Positions 21,113-31,867 of a stretch of 64,000 bases of DNA are shown piece by piece (within the stretch, counting starts at the first letter, position 1; each line of letters opens with the position of its first letter). Source of the DNA: Diplonema papillatum (lineage: Eukaryota; Euglenozoa; Diplonemea; Diplonemida; Diplonemidae). A program made the translations under genes and the position numbers. Location of the stretch: assembly GCA_030068145.1 (NCBI GenBank), contig JAPJBO010000228.1, positions 186,001 to 250,000 on the forward strand, given 5' to 3'. The notes below the pieces were generated by a model. It was not told where the DNA came from and ran no database searches. It saw nothing but the letters and a program-made list of their open reading frames with translations.

Positions 21113-21871
21113 CGGACCGCAGGTGGCGATGGCTACCCTACGATTCACTGCAACATGTCAGTGAGACCGTGCCTACTGACGTCCCGTGTACTGCTCTGAG
21201 AATTGGTTTCTTTTCATATTCAATTCATGGGCTGCAGCTGGATCTGGCCGAGGCCACTTCAGGACGGATCTGGCAGGTGAGCAGCGACACGTTCCCTTCT
21301 TGCGAACACGAGTTTACCGGAAGGCCTGCTACACGGGAGCCAAGCTTCACGTGCTCGGCGGTACTGCAGAGCTACAGGCATACCGTTCACGTGGCTACAA
21401 AGCATCACGGCGTGGCGCACCTTGGGGCTTGGCGCTTGCGCTGCACACAAGCTCGTAGAGACGGTCAGCCACAGGCAGAGCGGACAGGGTTGTGGCACTG
21501 TGCTGCCTTCGATCTAGCTATGCAAGCTGTGGTTGACAGTTACGTTCCTGATCCGGAGCGGTCTTTTTCTTTCTTTTTTCATGACTACCTAGAATTTCCA
21601 GGCCATGCTATGCCATGGTCGGATTGCTTGTATTTGTTTTGTTCGCCTTCACTTTTCATTTAGTTAACTCAGGGTCGCATGCTTGTTGACCAGCCAACAC
21701 CGCCCGCGAAGCGGAAAGAAATTTGAAAATTCACCCCACCAATACATAATATTATGTTTGGAGCATTCCAAACAGTTGAGTCGCGGTTGGAGAGCAAGAA
21801 GGTAGTTGATTCGGCGACATCAATCATCAAAATACACCAGACCGAAATATGAGTTGAATTTGAGAGAGAAG
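21113..21871. other. Intergenic with possible small exons
   Basis: An open frame at 21186-21458 contains GAKLHVLGGTAELQAY, and a GTGAGC donor-like site follows TCTGGCAG at 21276. These could be the last exons of something on the plus strand, but no start or domain was found. Confidence 0.25.
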
Positions 21872-24800
21872 ATGGAGCATGTTATCTCAAGAACCGGTGA
21901 AGGGGCTACTGGGGGGGTAGGGACTGAGAAGTTTCACATGTCGACGCGGAGTATTCGTGTAAATGCCGACGGCAGTATAGCCCATTGCAATGCTTCTGGA
22001 GCGGCAGCCAGCGCGACTGCTGCAATTCGACGCGAGGTGAAAACAGCAGCAGCAACAAGCGGCGGAAGTGTTCCCCCCTCTCGTCCCACAGCACCGCCCG
22101 CTACATCACCGGTAGTGCTACAAGACCAAGTGAAGCTGAGGCAAACCGGGGTTACACCGACACCCCTCCCTCCCAGTGGTGCAGGCTTTCCAAAGGCCCA
22201 GCACCGCTCAGTGCGGAAGTACGTTCCGAAGGCACAACGCAGTGCTGGGCCCATTGCCTCTGTCACTGATGGTAAAGCGATTGCAGGCCACACGTCAACA
22301 ACTGATCCAGCTACCTCCGTGGATATGCTGAACAAGTGGAACGAGGGTCAAGTTACTGACTTCAACTTTGACAATGCAGCCAGTGACCCGCTACTAGACA
22401 AGGCATTGGAGGATCAAATGCGCGATCAGGATTCTATCATTGCAGCCTCTGCCGTGTTGCTCCGGAGTAGGTGTGCAAGCCGTACATATTTTGCCGCGTA
22501 CTTTTAGTGATCTGTGGTAGCTTTATAAACATGGAACTGCAGTACCTCCGGGAGGGGCTCAACTCTGACCACTATTGTTTTCTATTTTTTGACGGCGCAA
22601 ACATCGCGGAAATTGTGAAGAACAGGTACTCAAGAGGGCACTCAACAAACTCAGGTCGGTACCGCAGCGAAGTGGATGTCTAGCGCGGTTGCTGGCATGG
22701 GAGGGTCTTGCTGAATTGCTTGCGGACACCGATGCCACAGTCGCAGCGCAGTTTATTCTTGCTCTGAGGCTGGCTTTGGACGCGCAAAACGTTGTGCAAC
22801 AGTCTGATGTCATTTCCGTCGTGAGCCTTCTGACTCACAGGGAAAACGAATTCGCATGGCACCAGCTTCTGGAAGCTACTTCGGACGACGGTTTGGTCCC
22901 TCCACTGTCTAGTTGGTACGAAGAGCGCACCCTTTACGGAGTAGGCGAAGCCGTCGTGACTCAGGTGTCAGACCCAACGCAGGCAGTGCCAACTGCGCAA
23001 GTTTGGGAGCCAATTGAGAGTCTGCACGAGTTGTCGTCGGTTGTCAAGTGCGACATCCTCGAAAGCTTTGCAAAAACGCAGTACTCAACGCGCTTGCGCT
23101 ACCTGCTTGCGAACCCGAGCGACGCGGTGCCGTGGGTGCCCCACACGATCCTGACGATCTTCAAGCATCTGTCCCTGTCCAAAACGGCATCCGCAGCCCT
23201 TTCCGCAGCACCGAGCCTTATCGAAACGCTGACAAACATCATCACGCCTTGCGCAGCTGCTGATGCTTCCCTGGCTCAAGTCACTGAGCCCGCACTGCAC
23301 ACGCTTAACAACTTGGCCAAGGGTTCCATCGAAGCAGCCCGGATAATCTCAGACGTCGGTGCGTTCGCCTCAGCAGTGGCCATTGTACAGGCTATCGGCG
23401 AGGTGACACATGAGTTGACGGCATGGCAACTTTCTGTGTGCCAAGCCGCACTTCGCCTGTTGCGCACGTCGATTTTCCTCAACCATTCGACTGCGGACAC
23501 AGTGCCCAACCTCTTCGGTTCGCTGTGCCTGTTGGCCCGCCTTCACGTCGTGGAAGCAATTCTTTTAATAGACGCGCACTGCGCGACACACTCGCTGCTC
23601 AGCGCCAAGTCGGGGCTGCAGGAGAATGACCCCTTACAAGTGGGATTTCTCGACTTTGCGGTTCGAGACTGTCCTGCCATAGCAGCGACACTGCTCGAAA
23701 AAGTGAAGGCAGGAGACAGTGCCAGCAAGAGCAAGGCCTTCTTGTTCGCCTCAGCCGCCACGTCGCTGCTGGCGCATGCGGTGCGTGCCATGCCGGTCAC
23801 TGTGAGCTTGATGGAAAACGTGTCTGGTGCGATGCACGCGCTTGCTGTGGATGGGTTCGAAGTCGAACGCAACGGCATCAACTTTCCCCTCGCTTTGTGC
23901 AAAGACTACGATGTCAGCCCGAAAAGCAGGCCATCCGCACCAAGGTGGCCGGAGCTGACAGATCAAGAAGAACTGCGTGTAGCCCGTACGAGGTACCACT
24001 TCGTGTTCTTACGTCTCTGCTCGCTTGTCGGTGATCCATCTAAAAAGTTAGTAGCTGCGCTTGCATCTTCTGCGCGTGCTTTTGTGTCGCGTGTGCAAGG
24101 TTGTGTGACACCGCTTGTCGTTGCATTGAGTAAGCAATCTGGTAACCGGGCTTACAGACACGCTTGCCTGCCAAAACGCGATTCTCGGATCCACTCTTCC
24201 ATTCTGAAGTCGGAAATCGAGCTCGTAGTAACTCTGCTGTGCAGTGAAATGTTTGCCGCTGACGAAAAAAATGTGAATACTACAGCACGAGCAGTTATCC
24301 TCTTCAATTTGACCGTGTACTTGCAGCCGACGATGGGCAGGCTTTTTACGGAAATCTTGGAAACCGTAATCGAGAAGCCTAAAGCTGCCCTCCTGCATTA
24401 TTTGAAAGGAACATACATCGAGGAGCCGCTCTCGTTTTTGCGGCTGTCCATATCGGTCACAGACCCAGCGGGTACTAACCAGCCTCAATTAAACGACGAG
24501 AATCCGGCATTGCAAGGCCGAGGTGTTGGGGGCACACCCGCTCTGTACACTTCATATCGGCCGGGTAGATTGGAACCGCAAGTGGAATGGATTTTTGCTC
24601 CTGCTGCTGATGTGCCTGAGGATGAGGCGGTTGGAAGGATGCTTCGAGTGAAGACAAGACGTCCCGTAACACCTGCTGTTTTGCTGCAATGGGCTGCGTG
24701 GGTCTCGAGTTTAGCCAGTGGGTATGGAAACATGACGTTCCTCGCAAACGTCGACTGGAGGGAGGCTGCACTGCGCTGCGCAGGCGTCTTTGCATCTTGC

Positions 24801-25550
24801 TCATCTCATCCCAGTGTATCCAGCAGCGTATATCAGGGTCTGACAGACTTTTTGAAGTGGACCCTCCGGCGCAGGCACGAGCCCCATGCATCGAACTGGA
24901 CATCGCGCCTTGGTGAACCCCCCCTGACCGCTTTGAACCGTGCCCTTCACGTGTATGAACACGAAGCAGGTGGCGACGCAACATTTTCGGCTTTGTGCCT
25001 TGTGTTCTTACACCCAGGGTTTCCCGAGAATTTTTCAAATGCGGTGCTCCGCGTGTTGGCCGCACCGCAGCTATGCCACCTTGCAGGAACGTGCTTTGGA
25101 GCCCGCTCAGGTGACGGTGACCGTGTCGCATCTTTGTTTATGGGGTTGCCTTTGTATTTGGGCAACGAATTCGCCAACGACGAGCAAGCCCGCGACGGTT
25201 GCAGGATGCTTTCTGCAAGAGGTGAAGTTAACCCAGCAAACGTCCTCCACCTGCGCTGCGTTCACCAGCTGGCGCAATACCTATTCGAAGATACGGGCGA
25301 GTTGTCATTCACAGCAGCCGACCTTCTGGGCGTGCTTTCCCCTTCAGCGTTGAGGAACGTGACCTTATATGATCCAAGGCCTCCGATACCCATTGGCGAA
25401 ATCGAAGAAAACCCTTCCAAGGTGATTGAAGCCTACCTAGCAACCAGGCTGCGTGACACAGACTTTGATGAATACACGCGGAACAAAAGGGCAAATGTGC
25501 AGGCACTGAACCTCTCAGCCTATAGGGCTGCCTTCCTACCAAAGGAGTAA
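21872..25550 (+). CDS. Large helical-repeat protein, multi-exon, unknown
   Basis: Exon 1 runs from ATG 21872 to about 22453-22470 and is low-complexity, then has a conserved-looking end (DMLNKWNEGQVTDFNFDNA). A middle exon around 22543-22625 contains FFDGANIAEIVKN. The last exon, 22655-25550, is open for about 965 codons and almost entirely helical, ARM/HEAT-like. The final splice fits 22625/22655 (AACAG, GTACTC..AACTCAG), only 29 bp, giving FDGANIAEIVKNRSVPQRSG in frame. The donor of exon 1 is uncertain. The overall plan (short disordered N terminus, one conserved block, long solenoid) resembles RPAP1-like assembly factors, but I cannot confirm that family. The stop is followed by an intergenic stretch. 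Confidence 0.6.
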
Positions 25551-26899
25551 TAGGAAGATTATGTCTGAGCCAATGTAACCCGAACTCGGCCCTCACGTTA
25601 GCGAGCGTTCAACCGAATTTGCAATCTCTTCCTCCTACCTAGCTCATCGAGGCGCTGCGCGCAGGTTCCATCATCCTGTCGTTTTTTCTCTCCTTCTCTT
25701 GCGGTTTGAGCATCGTGTCGAAATATGTGAACGAGATACCAGAACCTGGGGTAGAAAGACTATGTATTTAATTTAGCTAAGGGTGTTCTGACTTTTTTTT
25801 TGTTTCTGGTCCCCGCCCCCCCAAGAAATCTGTACGCACGCACGCAACAAATAAATAGCCAAAAAAACTAGGGCATATAAAGGCGTTTTTCTCTGAGCCT
25901 CTGCTTCATTAAGGCGTCGCATCTGTCGTGGTTGACTCTGAGACTGCGATGTGGCGGGACGGCGGTTTCTGAGCAGAGACTCGTTGATCAACATTTTCGC
26001 AGGGTGCAGTCCACGTTGTCGACACAGATCACAGATCTTTTGAATCGTACTGCACTTCCGTTGTAGAGAGTCGTCAGGTTCAAGGTCCACTCGACATGGG
26101 CAGTACAGGACATCCCTCCCTTGGTGGCAAACACGGATGACAGCTTGATCTCACTAGCATTGTCTCGGCCTCCTCAGGAACTGTCAATGTGCAATGTAAT
26201 GTGTTTCCTCGATGAGCACCCTGGTGAAGCTTGGCTTGGGATACACTTGCCCGGAAGATTCCGCGAAATCTGCTACACATTGGGCACTTAATAGGCTGGT
26301 GCAGATTCTGTATCTTGATGAAGGCCGATTGGTGCGCCTCGGTGCAGCGGGCGACGGTCGGAAGGTGTCCTCATGACCGATGTCAGCTTTGTCAAACACC
26401 CCCTCAAATCTTCCTCAGCAATACAAGTGTTGGGCACTCGAGGAGGTCGGCTTTGTCGACAATGAGAGGACAGCTTGTATCCTCGCAGCTCCGCAGGTTG
26501 ACAAGGCGGGGATGAATTTGCTCCACCGTGGGCCTTCCAGAGTTCCATGACCCTGTTGCTGCCTTCTGCTTCTTCTTCCTTGCTCACCATAGGACTGCTG
26601 ATACCAAACTTCTCCTGGACGTACGCAAGAAGAGATGCCTGCTCGGCTGCGGTATCCTCATTTAATACAACTACCGGTTGTCTGCTGTATTGAGCGGTCC
26701 CAAGACGGGCTTTGATAGCCTCCAGAGCGTTCATACAGCGTTCACAGCGTTCTCTGTAGCTGTGGCCTGGTGCTGTTCTGAACACACTGAGAGCGCGTGC
26801 TTTAGAACCTTCCACAGCACGACGAGACAGAGGCGAACCGACCAGTTTGTAACGTTGTGGTCAGTTCTTGTGCAAATTATCTTTTTCTTGGATTACACC
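25551..26899. other. Region with minus-strand coding-like fragments, unresolved
   Basis: On the minus strand 26288-26815 (HSYRERCERCMNALEAI; QPVVVLNEDTAAEQASLLAY) and segments near 25950-26200 (for example SSVFATKGGMSCTAHVEWT) look coding but fall in different frames with no clear splice plan. This may be an intron-containing or decayed gene. At 25778-25845 lies a short sequence related, partly inverted, to 32091-32143. Confidence 0.3.
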
Positions 26900-27298
26900 C
26901 TGAAGACGTTATGCCTGCCCTACGCCGCGCCCGTGGCGGCGCGGAAGCTGAACAAGTACTCGTTCGTGCTGCAGGGGAGCCACAGCAAAGTCGTGGTGTT
27001 GGAGGACAGCGGGAAGGTCGTGGCGCACAATCTGTACTCCGCCGAAGGTTGCAGCACGACGAGCGTCGATGAGGGTATTGTGTCCCTGTGCAGGGCGGTG
27101 CGGCGGGTGTCGGACGCCGCCGGCGTCGCGCTGCCCCACGACGTGAAGACGACGCACCTCGCGCTCGCCGAAGGCGACAACGACGAGTGGCCGATGCAGA
27201 TGCGCAGCCTGGTCCAGAACTTCGGCGCGATCCTCGTCCACTTCCAGAAATACCTCCGCCCCGCCGAGAGCAAGGAGACGCAGCCCCCGCTCCGCTAG
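26900..27298 (+). pseudogene. N-terminal fragment resembling N-acetylglucosamine kinase
   Basis: The frame is GC-richer than its flanks and reads GSHSKVVVLEDSGKVVAHN, then DEGIVSLCRAVRRVSDAAGV. This resembles the phosphate-1 loop and following helix of NAGK/BadF-type sugar kinases of the ASKHA fold (usual pattern GGTHSKVV..DGKVLA..). The expected ATG is missing, the second half of the kinase is absent, and the frame ends at 27298. It could be an exon of an intact gene or a broken copy. Family assignment is by eye and moderate. Confidence 0.4.
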
Positions 27299-27305
27299 TG
27301 GGGCG

Positions 27306-27377
27306 ACCGGATACTCCTCGGAGAGATGGTCCCTGCACTCTAACTCGTCTCTCTCTCTCTCTCTCTCTCTTTTTTTT
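27306..27377 (+). repeat. GAGATGGTCCCTGCA motif plus CT tract
   Basis: Begins ACCGGATACTCC, then GAGAGATGGTCCCTGCACTC, then a long CT run and T8 next to YR element 2. Related copies sit at 13018, 35966 and 50274. Confidence 0.55.
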
Positions 27378-27543
27378 AGTACTAACAATCTTGTGGGTTG
27401 CCCTTCAATGTATTGTGCAGGCTAAAAACACGTAGGCAGCGTGTTTTGGTGGTTGATCAGAATTCCTTACCTGAATACACACAGGGTAAATACAAGTGGG
27501 AAAACGATCAACCGGCACGCACAACAAAGATATAATCTTAGAA

Positions 27544-28575
27544 ATGGCTGAGCTGCTCAAGTCGAAAGACGACTGCGTCCCGGATGCCGTTGACTGGGAG
27601 GAGGTCAAGCTGAGTGCCTTCCCGGAAAACGCGGCTACAGCGGCGAGGGATGGAGACTGCGTGTTCGCGGACTGCTCCACAGTGCACGGGCCGGATAGCA
27701 CGGCTTGTGCTAGATGCGGGGGGGTCACGACGCCCACGTGTATCAGAAGCTTCGTGAAGCCGGCGGCTGCGGCTGCAAAGTTTCTCCCCGTGGCTTCGGC
27801 TGCGGCGTGGGTATGCCCACCGTGCCTTTGGGCGGTAGGGCAAGGGGCTCTGATGGTCCTCCCACGTGACGTCGGCTCGGACACTCTGAGCGAGGCGGGA
27901 ACGAACCCACCAGATGTGGGAAAAGTCCTTGGTGCTGATCACCAGGACGAAACCGTTCGCGCTCTCGGTTCAGAGGCTGCCGTCCTGAGGGCCCAGATGG
28001 CCAGCCTGATGGCACTCAACAACAGCCTCCGGCAGAGGCTAGACGAGCAGCAACTAGCGGTTGTGCCCGTCAACCTGGACATCCGGCGCGCAGTGTGCTG
28101 GGGGCCGTACGTGGCCACACCGTCCGGGTGCCAACAGATCCTTGCCAAGCTCAAGGAGAGGTACGGTCCTTTCCTGGAGGACCCCTCGGAGACTGGCTCG
28201 CACAGCGACCAGGAACGTCGCGTCATTTGGCAAGCTATGCTTGCGTTGCTGGTGGACGGCAGGTGGACGGAGAGCTGCTTGCCGGCAGTACATGTACTGC
28301 TGGTTCGATTGGAGGCTCTCCGCCTATGGAGTCGCGAAGCGACGTTTCTGGTCGGTGTCGCGAAGGCCTCGGCCTACGAGCGGACCTTGGCCGGCGTAGA
28401 CTGGCAGGCCTTCGACGATGAAGTCGTGCGCAGGGCGAAAAGGGCCGTCGCGGACTCCGACTTAGTGAAGGAAGCACTAAGGAAGGAGCGGAACAAAGGA
28501 GCGGAGAAGGAGAGCAGGAAGCGCGGGGCTGGGAAGGGCGCGGAGTACCCGAGGGCCAAAGTGGCAAAAAAGTGA
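27544..28575 (+). CDS. Gag-like ORF1 of YR element 2, zinc-finger containing (343 aa)
   Basis: ATG 27544 is the first in frame (the frame itself opens at 27496). A Cys-rich segment at about residues 38-92 (CVFADC, CARCGG, TTPTC, WVCPPC) forms a probable zinc-binding unit. It is followed by a Ser/Asp-rich linker, a short coiled coil (VLRAQMASLMALNNSLRQRL), a helical domain and a very basic tail (KERNKGAEKESRKR). This fits nucleic-acid-binding Gag. The TGA stop is followed in the same frame by the recombinase, with a C base after the stop. Confidence 0.65.
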   Translation: MAELLKSKDDCVPDAVDWEEVKLSAFPENAATAARDGDCVFADCSTVHGPDSTACARCGGVTTPTCIRSFVKPAAAAAKFLPVASAAAWVCPPCLWAVGQGALMVLPRDVGSDTLSEAGTNPPDVGKVLGADHQDETVRALGSEAAVLRAQMASLMALNNSLRQRLDEQQLAVVPVNLDIRRAVCWGPYVATPSGCQQILAKLKERYGPFLEDPSETGSHSDQERRVIWQAMLALLVDGRWTESCLPAVHVLLVRLEALRLWSREATFLVGVAKASAYERTLAGVDWQAFDDEVVRRAKRAVADSDLVKEALRKERNKGAEKESRKRGAGKGAEYPRAKVAKK

Positions 28576-29502
28576 CTGAAAGTCGCAAACTCGGGGGAGA
28601 GAGTCTTCGACGGCCTCATCGAAGCCTTCCGGCCGCGAAAGCGGGACTACGAGGTAGACCCCGAGGAGGTACCGGCCTTATGCCAACGCACGTCGAACCG
28701 TCTGATACGGGCGTACAAGGACGCGGGCCCCATGATATCGGTCATGAAAAGGGCTCGTCTGTTCTCGGAGCGGGTGAGAACCCTCCACCCAGAAATTTCG
28801 CCGGGCTTCAGTTTTCTGATGTGGGCTACACGGAAACTAGAGAACGGAGAGATCTCCAGCAGATCAGCCATGCAGTACCTGACGTACAAAGCCATGGCGG
28901 AGATCGAGTCTACAGCGGCTTTCAAAAAGTCCCTGACGGACAATGTCGACCAAGGAGAAAGGCAGATCGCAATCCACGACAACCTGCCCGGGTCGACAGC
29001 GATATGGGCTGTAGTCAGGGGGCAGAACTCCCAGGTACACAGCGCGGCCTTGGCACTACAATGGTGTACGGCTGCACGGTTCATCGACCTGCACAGAATC
29101 AAGGTCAGACACCTGATCCAAAAGCCCGAGTGCACTCTGATAGTGTACATCGGAGGGAAAACGGACAGGAGAGGCACTGGTCAGGGGCTGATGGTCCCGA
29201 ACAACAGCCGGTTCTTGAGGACAGTCGTCGAGTGGGGTGCCCAGAAGGCACTCTCTCAGGACGACAGTCTGCTGCCGGGACTAAACCGGGCGGCGTACAA
29301 CGCGTTTCTGATGAAACACCTACGCATGACGTCGCACAAAGTCCGACATGCAGCACTCACCGAGGTGGCGAGCAAGTTTGGAGAGGAGGCGGCCGTCCTC
29401 GCAGGACGGCACAAGAACAGGGAATCAACCCGCAGGTATATTCCGATGGAGACATGGGCACCTGTAGCGGGGACGAGAAGCGCTCTGTCGGCCCTCTTGT
29501 AA
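28576..29502 (+). CDS. Tyrosine recombinase of YR element 2
   Basis: The frame continues directly from the Gag TGA without another stop; the first internal ATG is 28732. The segment 28576-28731 is open and coding-like (LKVANSGERVFDGLIEAF), supporting readthrough or a fused product. Catalytic residues are present: Arg in WCTAARFIDL, Lys in IGGKTDRRG, His-x-x-Arg in TSHKVRHAAL, His in AGRHKNRE, Tyr in STRRYIP. It should integrate the circular DNA copy. The end overlaps the RT frame, which is -1 relative to it. Confidence 0.85.
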   Translation: MKVANSGERVFDGLIEAFRPRKRDYEVDPEEVPALCQRTSNRLIRAYKDAGPMISVMKRARLFSERVRTLHPEISPGFSFLMWATRKLENGEISSRSAMQYLTYKAMAEIESTAAFKKSLTDNVDQGERQIAIHDNLPGSTAIWAVVRGQNSQVHSAALALQWCTAARFIDLHRIKVRHLIQKPECTLIVYIGGKTDRRGTGQGLMVPNNSRFLRTVVEWGAQKALSQDDSLLPGLNRAAYNAFLMKHLRMTSHKVRHAALTEVASKFGEEAAVLAGRHKNRESTRRYIPMETWAPVAGTRSALSALL

Positions 29503-29504
29503 CA

Positions 29505-31214
29505 GCTCCCGTTGACCTTGGTGTTGAGGTAGAGTGTCCGCTTCACCCGGCCGGCTGTCCCGAGATAACAGTTCCCTTGAGAATCGTACTCGGCAAGGAG
29601 CGGATCCAATGCTGGCCGAAGAGTCTGCTCAGCTTGGTGCGGACATATGACTACGTCGACACGTGGTTGAGGCATGTTGGAGGTAGCAGCGCCACCAGGA
29701 CCAAGTCGTGCTACGAGGGAGTTATCTCACCTTCTCCCCTGACGTGTATCGACCAGGGTAGTCTTTGCAAGTCTTTTCCTCACCTGCAGCTGAATTTTGC
29801 GTGGCTCGATGCGGTTTTTCTGGGACAGATCGCCGGAAAGGGTGCTAGACGGCTGACGGGCGCACCAAATGAAAAGTTGGGCCCACACTTGGAGCGGCTT
29901 GTGGGCTACGACATCGTAGAGCCCATACCGAGACAGGATGAGGCGCGGTGGTTTCATAGCGCTTTTCTTGTGCAGAAGTCACAGCCGGGTTTACTGCGGT
30001 TTATCCTCGCCTGCCGCAGTATCAATACAGCGACAGAACACCGCGCCGCACCGCCCTGCTCCTTGCCGTCGTATACGGAGATACTGGCAAAGGTCATGGG
30101 GGGTGCGGTCGTTGCAGCGTTCGATTTTAAGAGCTTTTTCTTTCAATTTCGCCTCCCGGAGAAGACCCGAAACTTCTTTTGCCTCCGGATCGGGAGCAGG
30201 GTGTTTCGTATGAAACGATTACCCATGGGTTTCAGGGCAGCACCGCAGCTGGCGCAGGCGGTGGGTGAGGCAATGGCGCGCGAGGCAACGGAGGGTACGT
30301 CGGTGGTGTCGATAGTCTGGATTGACAACACTTTCTTTGCAGGTCCGGAGAGGGAGGTACAGGCGGTGTGTATGCGCTACAGAGATCTCTGCGGGAGGTA
30401 CGGCACGGTGCTTGGTGAGGTCAGTGAGCCGGCGCAGATCGGGACGGGGTTGGGATGGAAGTGGGACCTGCACAACAAAAGGTATTGCCTTGACCCAAAA
30501 TGGGTGGAAAAAGTGCGGGTACCAGCGATATCCCTACTCGGAATGGCCGTAGCCCCGATACGGGCTTGGTGGAGGCTAGCAGGATGCCTTATCTGGCGGC
30601 AGCATGCGCTCGGGCTGCCCCTGGCTGACATTGTCGAAGTTCTCCGCTGGATGTCATCATGCTCGACTCAGAGAGATTCATGGCAGAAAGCGGATTGGGA
30701 CCGAAACGTGTGCATGACGAACAATGTGAGAGACCGCTGGAAGTTGCTCGTGACGCGTATGATACAAAACCCCTGGATGGGATGGAGCCCTCCACCGAGC
30801 ACCCGTTTGAAGGGTGTGTCGGATGCGAGCGGAGTCGGCTGGGGTTTCGTGGTGAAGGGAAAGGGAATCTACGGATCCTTTCCGCGGTGCTTGCTGGAAG
30901 CGCCTATCTTCCTGAAGGAACTGTTCGCGGTCTGGAAGCTGGTCGATATTTCGCTTCAGAAAGCGGCAGGAGTTTGCTTAGAGGTAGACTGTGATAACAC
31001 GGTAGTTATCGGTCTGCAGCGACGCGGGTTCTCCCTAGACGCGACGGTACAGGGCTGGCTTACTCTGGTCGAGAATCGTCTTGCTGAGAGGCGTTCCTGC
31101 CTTCGGTTGGCGTACGTCCCTACGGACATGAATGAGGCCGACTGTATCACCAGGCTCCCGGAGCAGCGCTGGTTCTGGTGGAGAGCGGTGCACGGCGTCC
31201 CTGGACACCGCTGA
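29505..31214 (+). CDS. Reverse transcriptase/RNase H of YR element 2
   Basis: The frame is open upstream into YR; I start the feature just after the YR stop, and the real product probably arises by -1 frameshift or reinitiation. RT motifs: WFHSAFLVQK, motif A AFDFKSFFFQF, motif B RLPMGFRAAP, motif C VWIDNTFFA. As in element 1, motif C has D-N in place of D-D. RNase H carries Asp in GVSDASGVGW, Glu in FLKELFAVW, Asp in LEVDCDNTVV and Asp in DMNEADCITR. It ends at 31214. Shared SFFFQ and W-x-D-N motifs make elements 1 and 2 one subfamily. Confidence 0.87.
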   Translation, partial: APVDLGVEVECPLHPAGCPEITVPLRIVLGKERIQCWPKSLLSLVRTYDYVDTWLRHVGGSSATRTKSCYEGVISPSPLTCIDQGSLCKSFPHLQLNFAWLDAVFLGQIAGKGARRLTGAPNEKLGPHLERLVGYDIVEPIPRQDEARWFHSAFLVQKSQPGLLRFILACRSINTATEHRAAPPCSLPSYTEILAKVMGGAVVAAFDFKSFFFQFRLPEKTRNFFCLRIGSRVFRMKRLPMGFRAAPQLAQAVGEAMAREATEGTSVVSIVWIDNTFFAGPEREVQAVCMRYRDLCGRYGTVLGEVSEPAQIGTGLGWKWDLHNKRYCLDPKWVEKVRVPAISLLGMAVAPIRAWWRLAGCLIWRQHALGLPLADIVEVLRWMSSCSTQRDSWQKADWDRNVCMTNNVRDRWKLLVTRMIQNPWMGWSPPPSTRLKGVSDASGVGWGFVVKGKGIYGSFPRCLLEAPIFLKELFAVWKLVDISLQKAAGVCLEVDCDNTVVIGLQRRGFSLDATVQGWLTLVENRLAERRSCLRLAYVPTDMNEADCITRLPEQRWFWWRAVHGVPGHR

Positions 31215-31867
31215 AGTATTGATCTTACTCTATGGCAAGCACACGATCCTTTGCACTGAATTCGCACAGCATCGCTCCCCCCCTTTTTGCTTTCGCATGC
31301 TAGTCACTTTTCTCCGAGGGGGTATTCCTTTTTTTTTGGGGCCTCTGTCGGGAGCCCGTGCAGGTTCAGAACGCCTGCTGACTAGGGGCGTGGAGGTTGG
31401 GTCCTTACGAGGCCTGGCTGGGCGGCCATGCCGATCTAGCGTAGGGAATTTGGGCAAGTGCGGCAGACCCGCAGGCTCCCCAAAACCTTACTGGGTAGGG
31501 TACACCCACTAGCTGTCTAGCTCAAAGGGTTCAGAACACCCGGAGCCTCCAGCGACCAAATCTGTCGGCTCGAAGGGTTCAGAACACCCTAAGCTGGTTG
31601 CGGCCAAAGCTGTCGGCCGTAGGGTTCAGAGACACCCTGAGCCTGTAGCGGCTCGAGCACCGCAGCAATCTAGCGGTTCCGTTTGGCCAAAACGACCAAG
31701 GTTCAGAACACCACGGTCGGTCAATATGGGTTCTGAAAACTCAACGTCGCCCCATGGGACCTCATAGTTCGACAGAGTCGATCCAGAATGAGGTGACTGG
31801 CCGCGGCGAGGTTCGTCCGTGTCCTTCCTACCCGGCGTGATGGAAACAACATCAAATACGCAAAGGG
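31215..31867 (+). other. 3' noncoding part of YR element 2 with hairpin repeats
   Basis: Three units of about 48 bp at 31520-31660 each carry AGGGTTCAGAACACCC, a small inverted repeat, followed by GC-rich text ending CTGTCGGC. A fourth partial copy (GGTTCAGAACACC) lies at 31700. Could be RNA packaging or processing hairpins; function is not shown. Confidence 0.5.

Noticed and set aside
28572-29504. RT-frame extension upstream through the element-2 recombinase
   Set aside because: Composition is a shadow of YR in another frame; no RT-related motif before about 29560.
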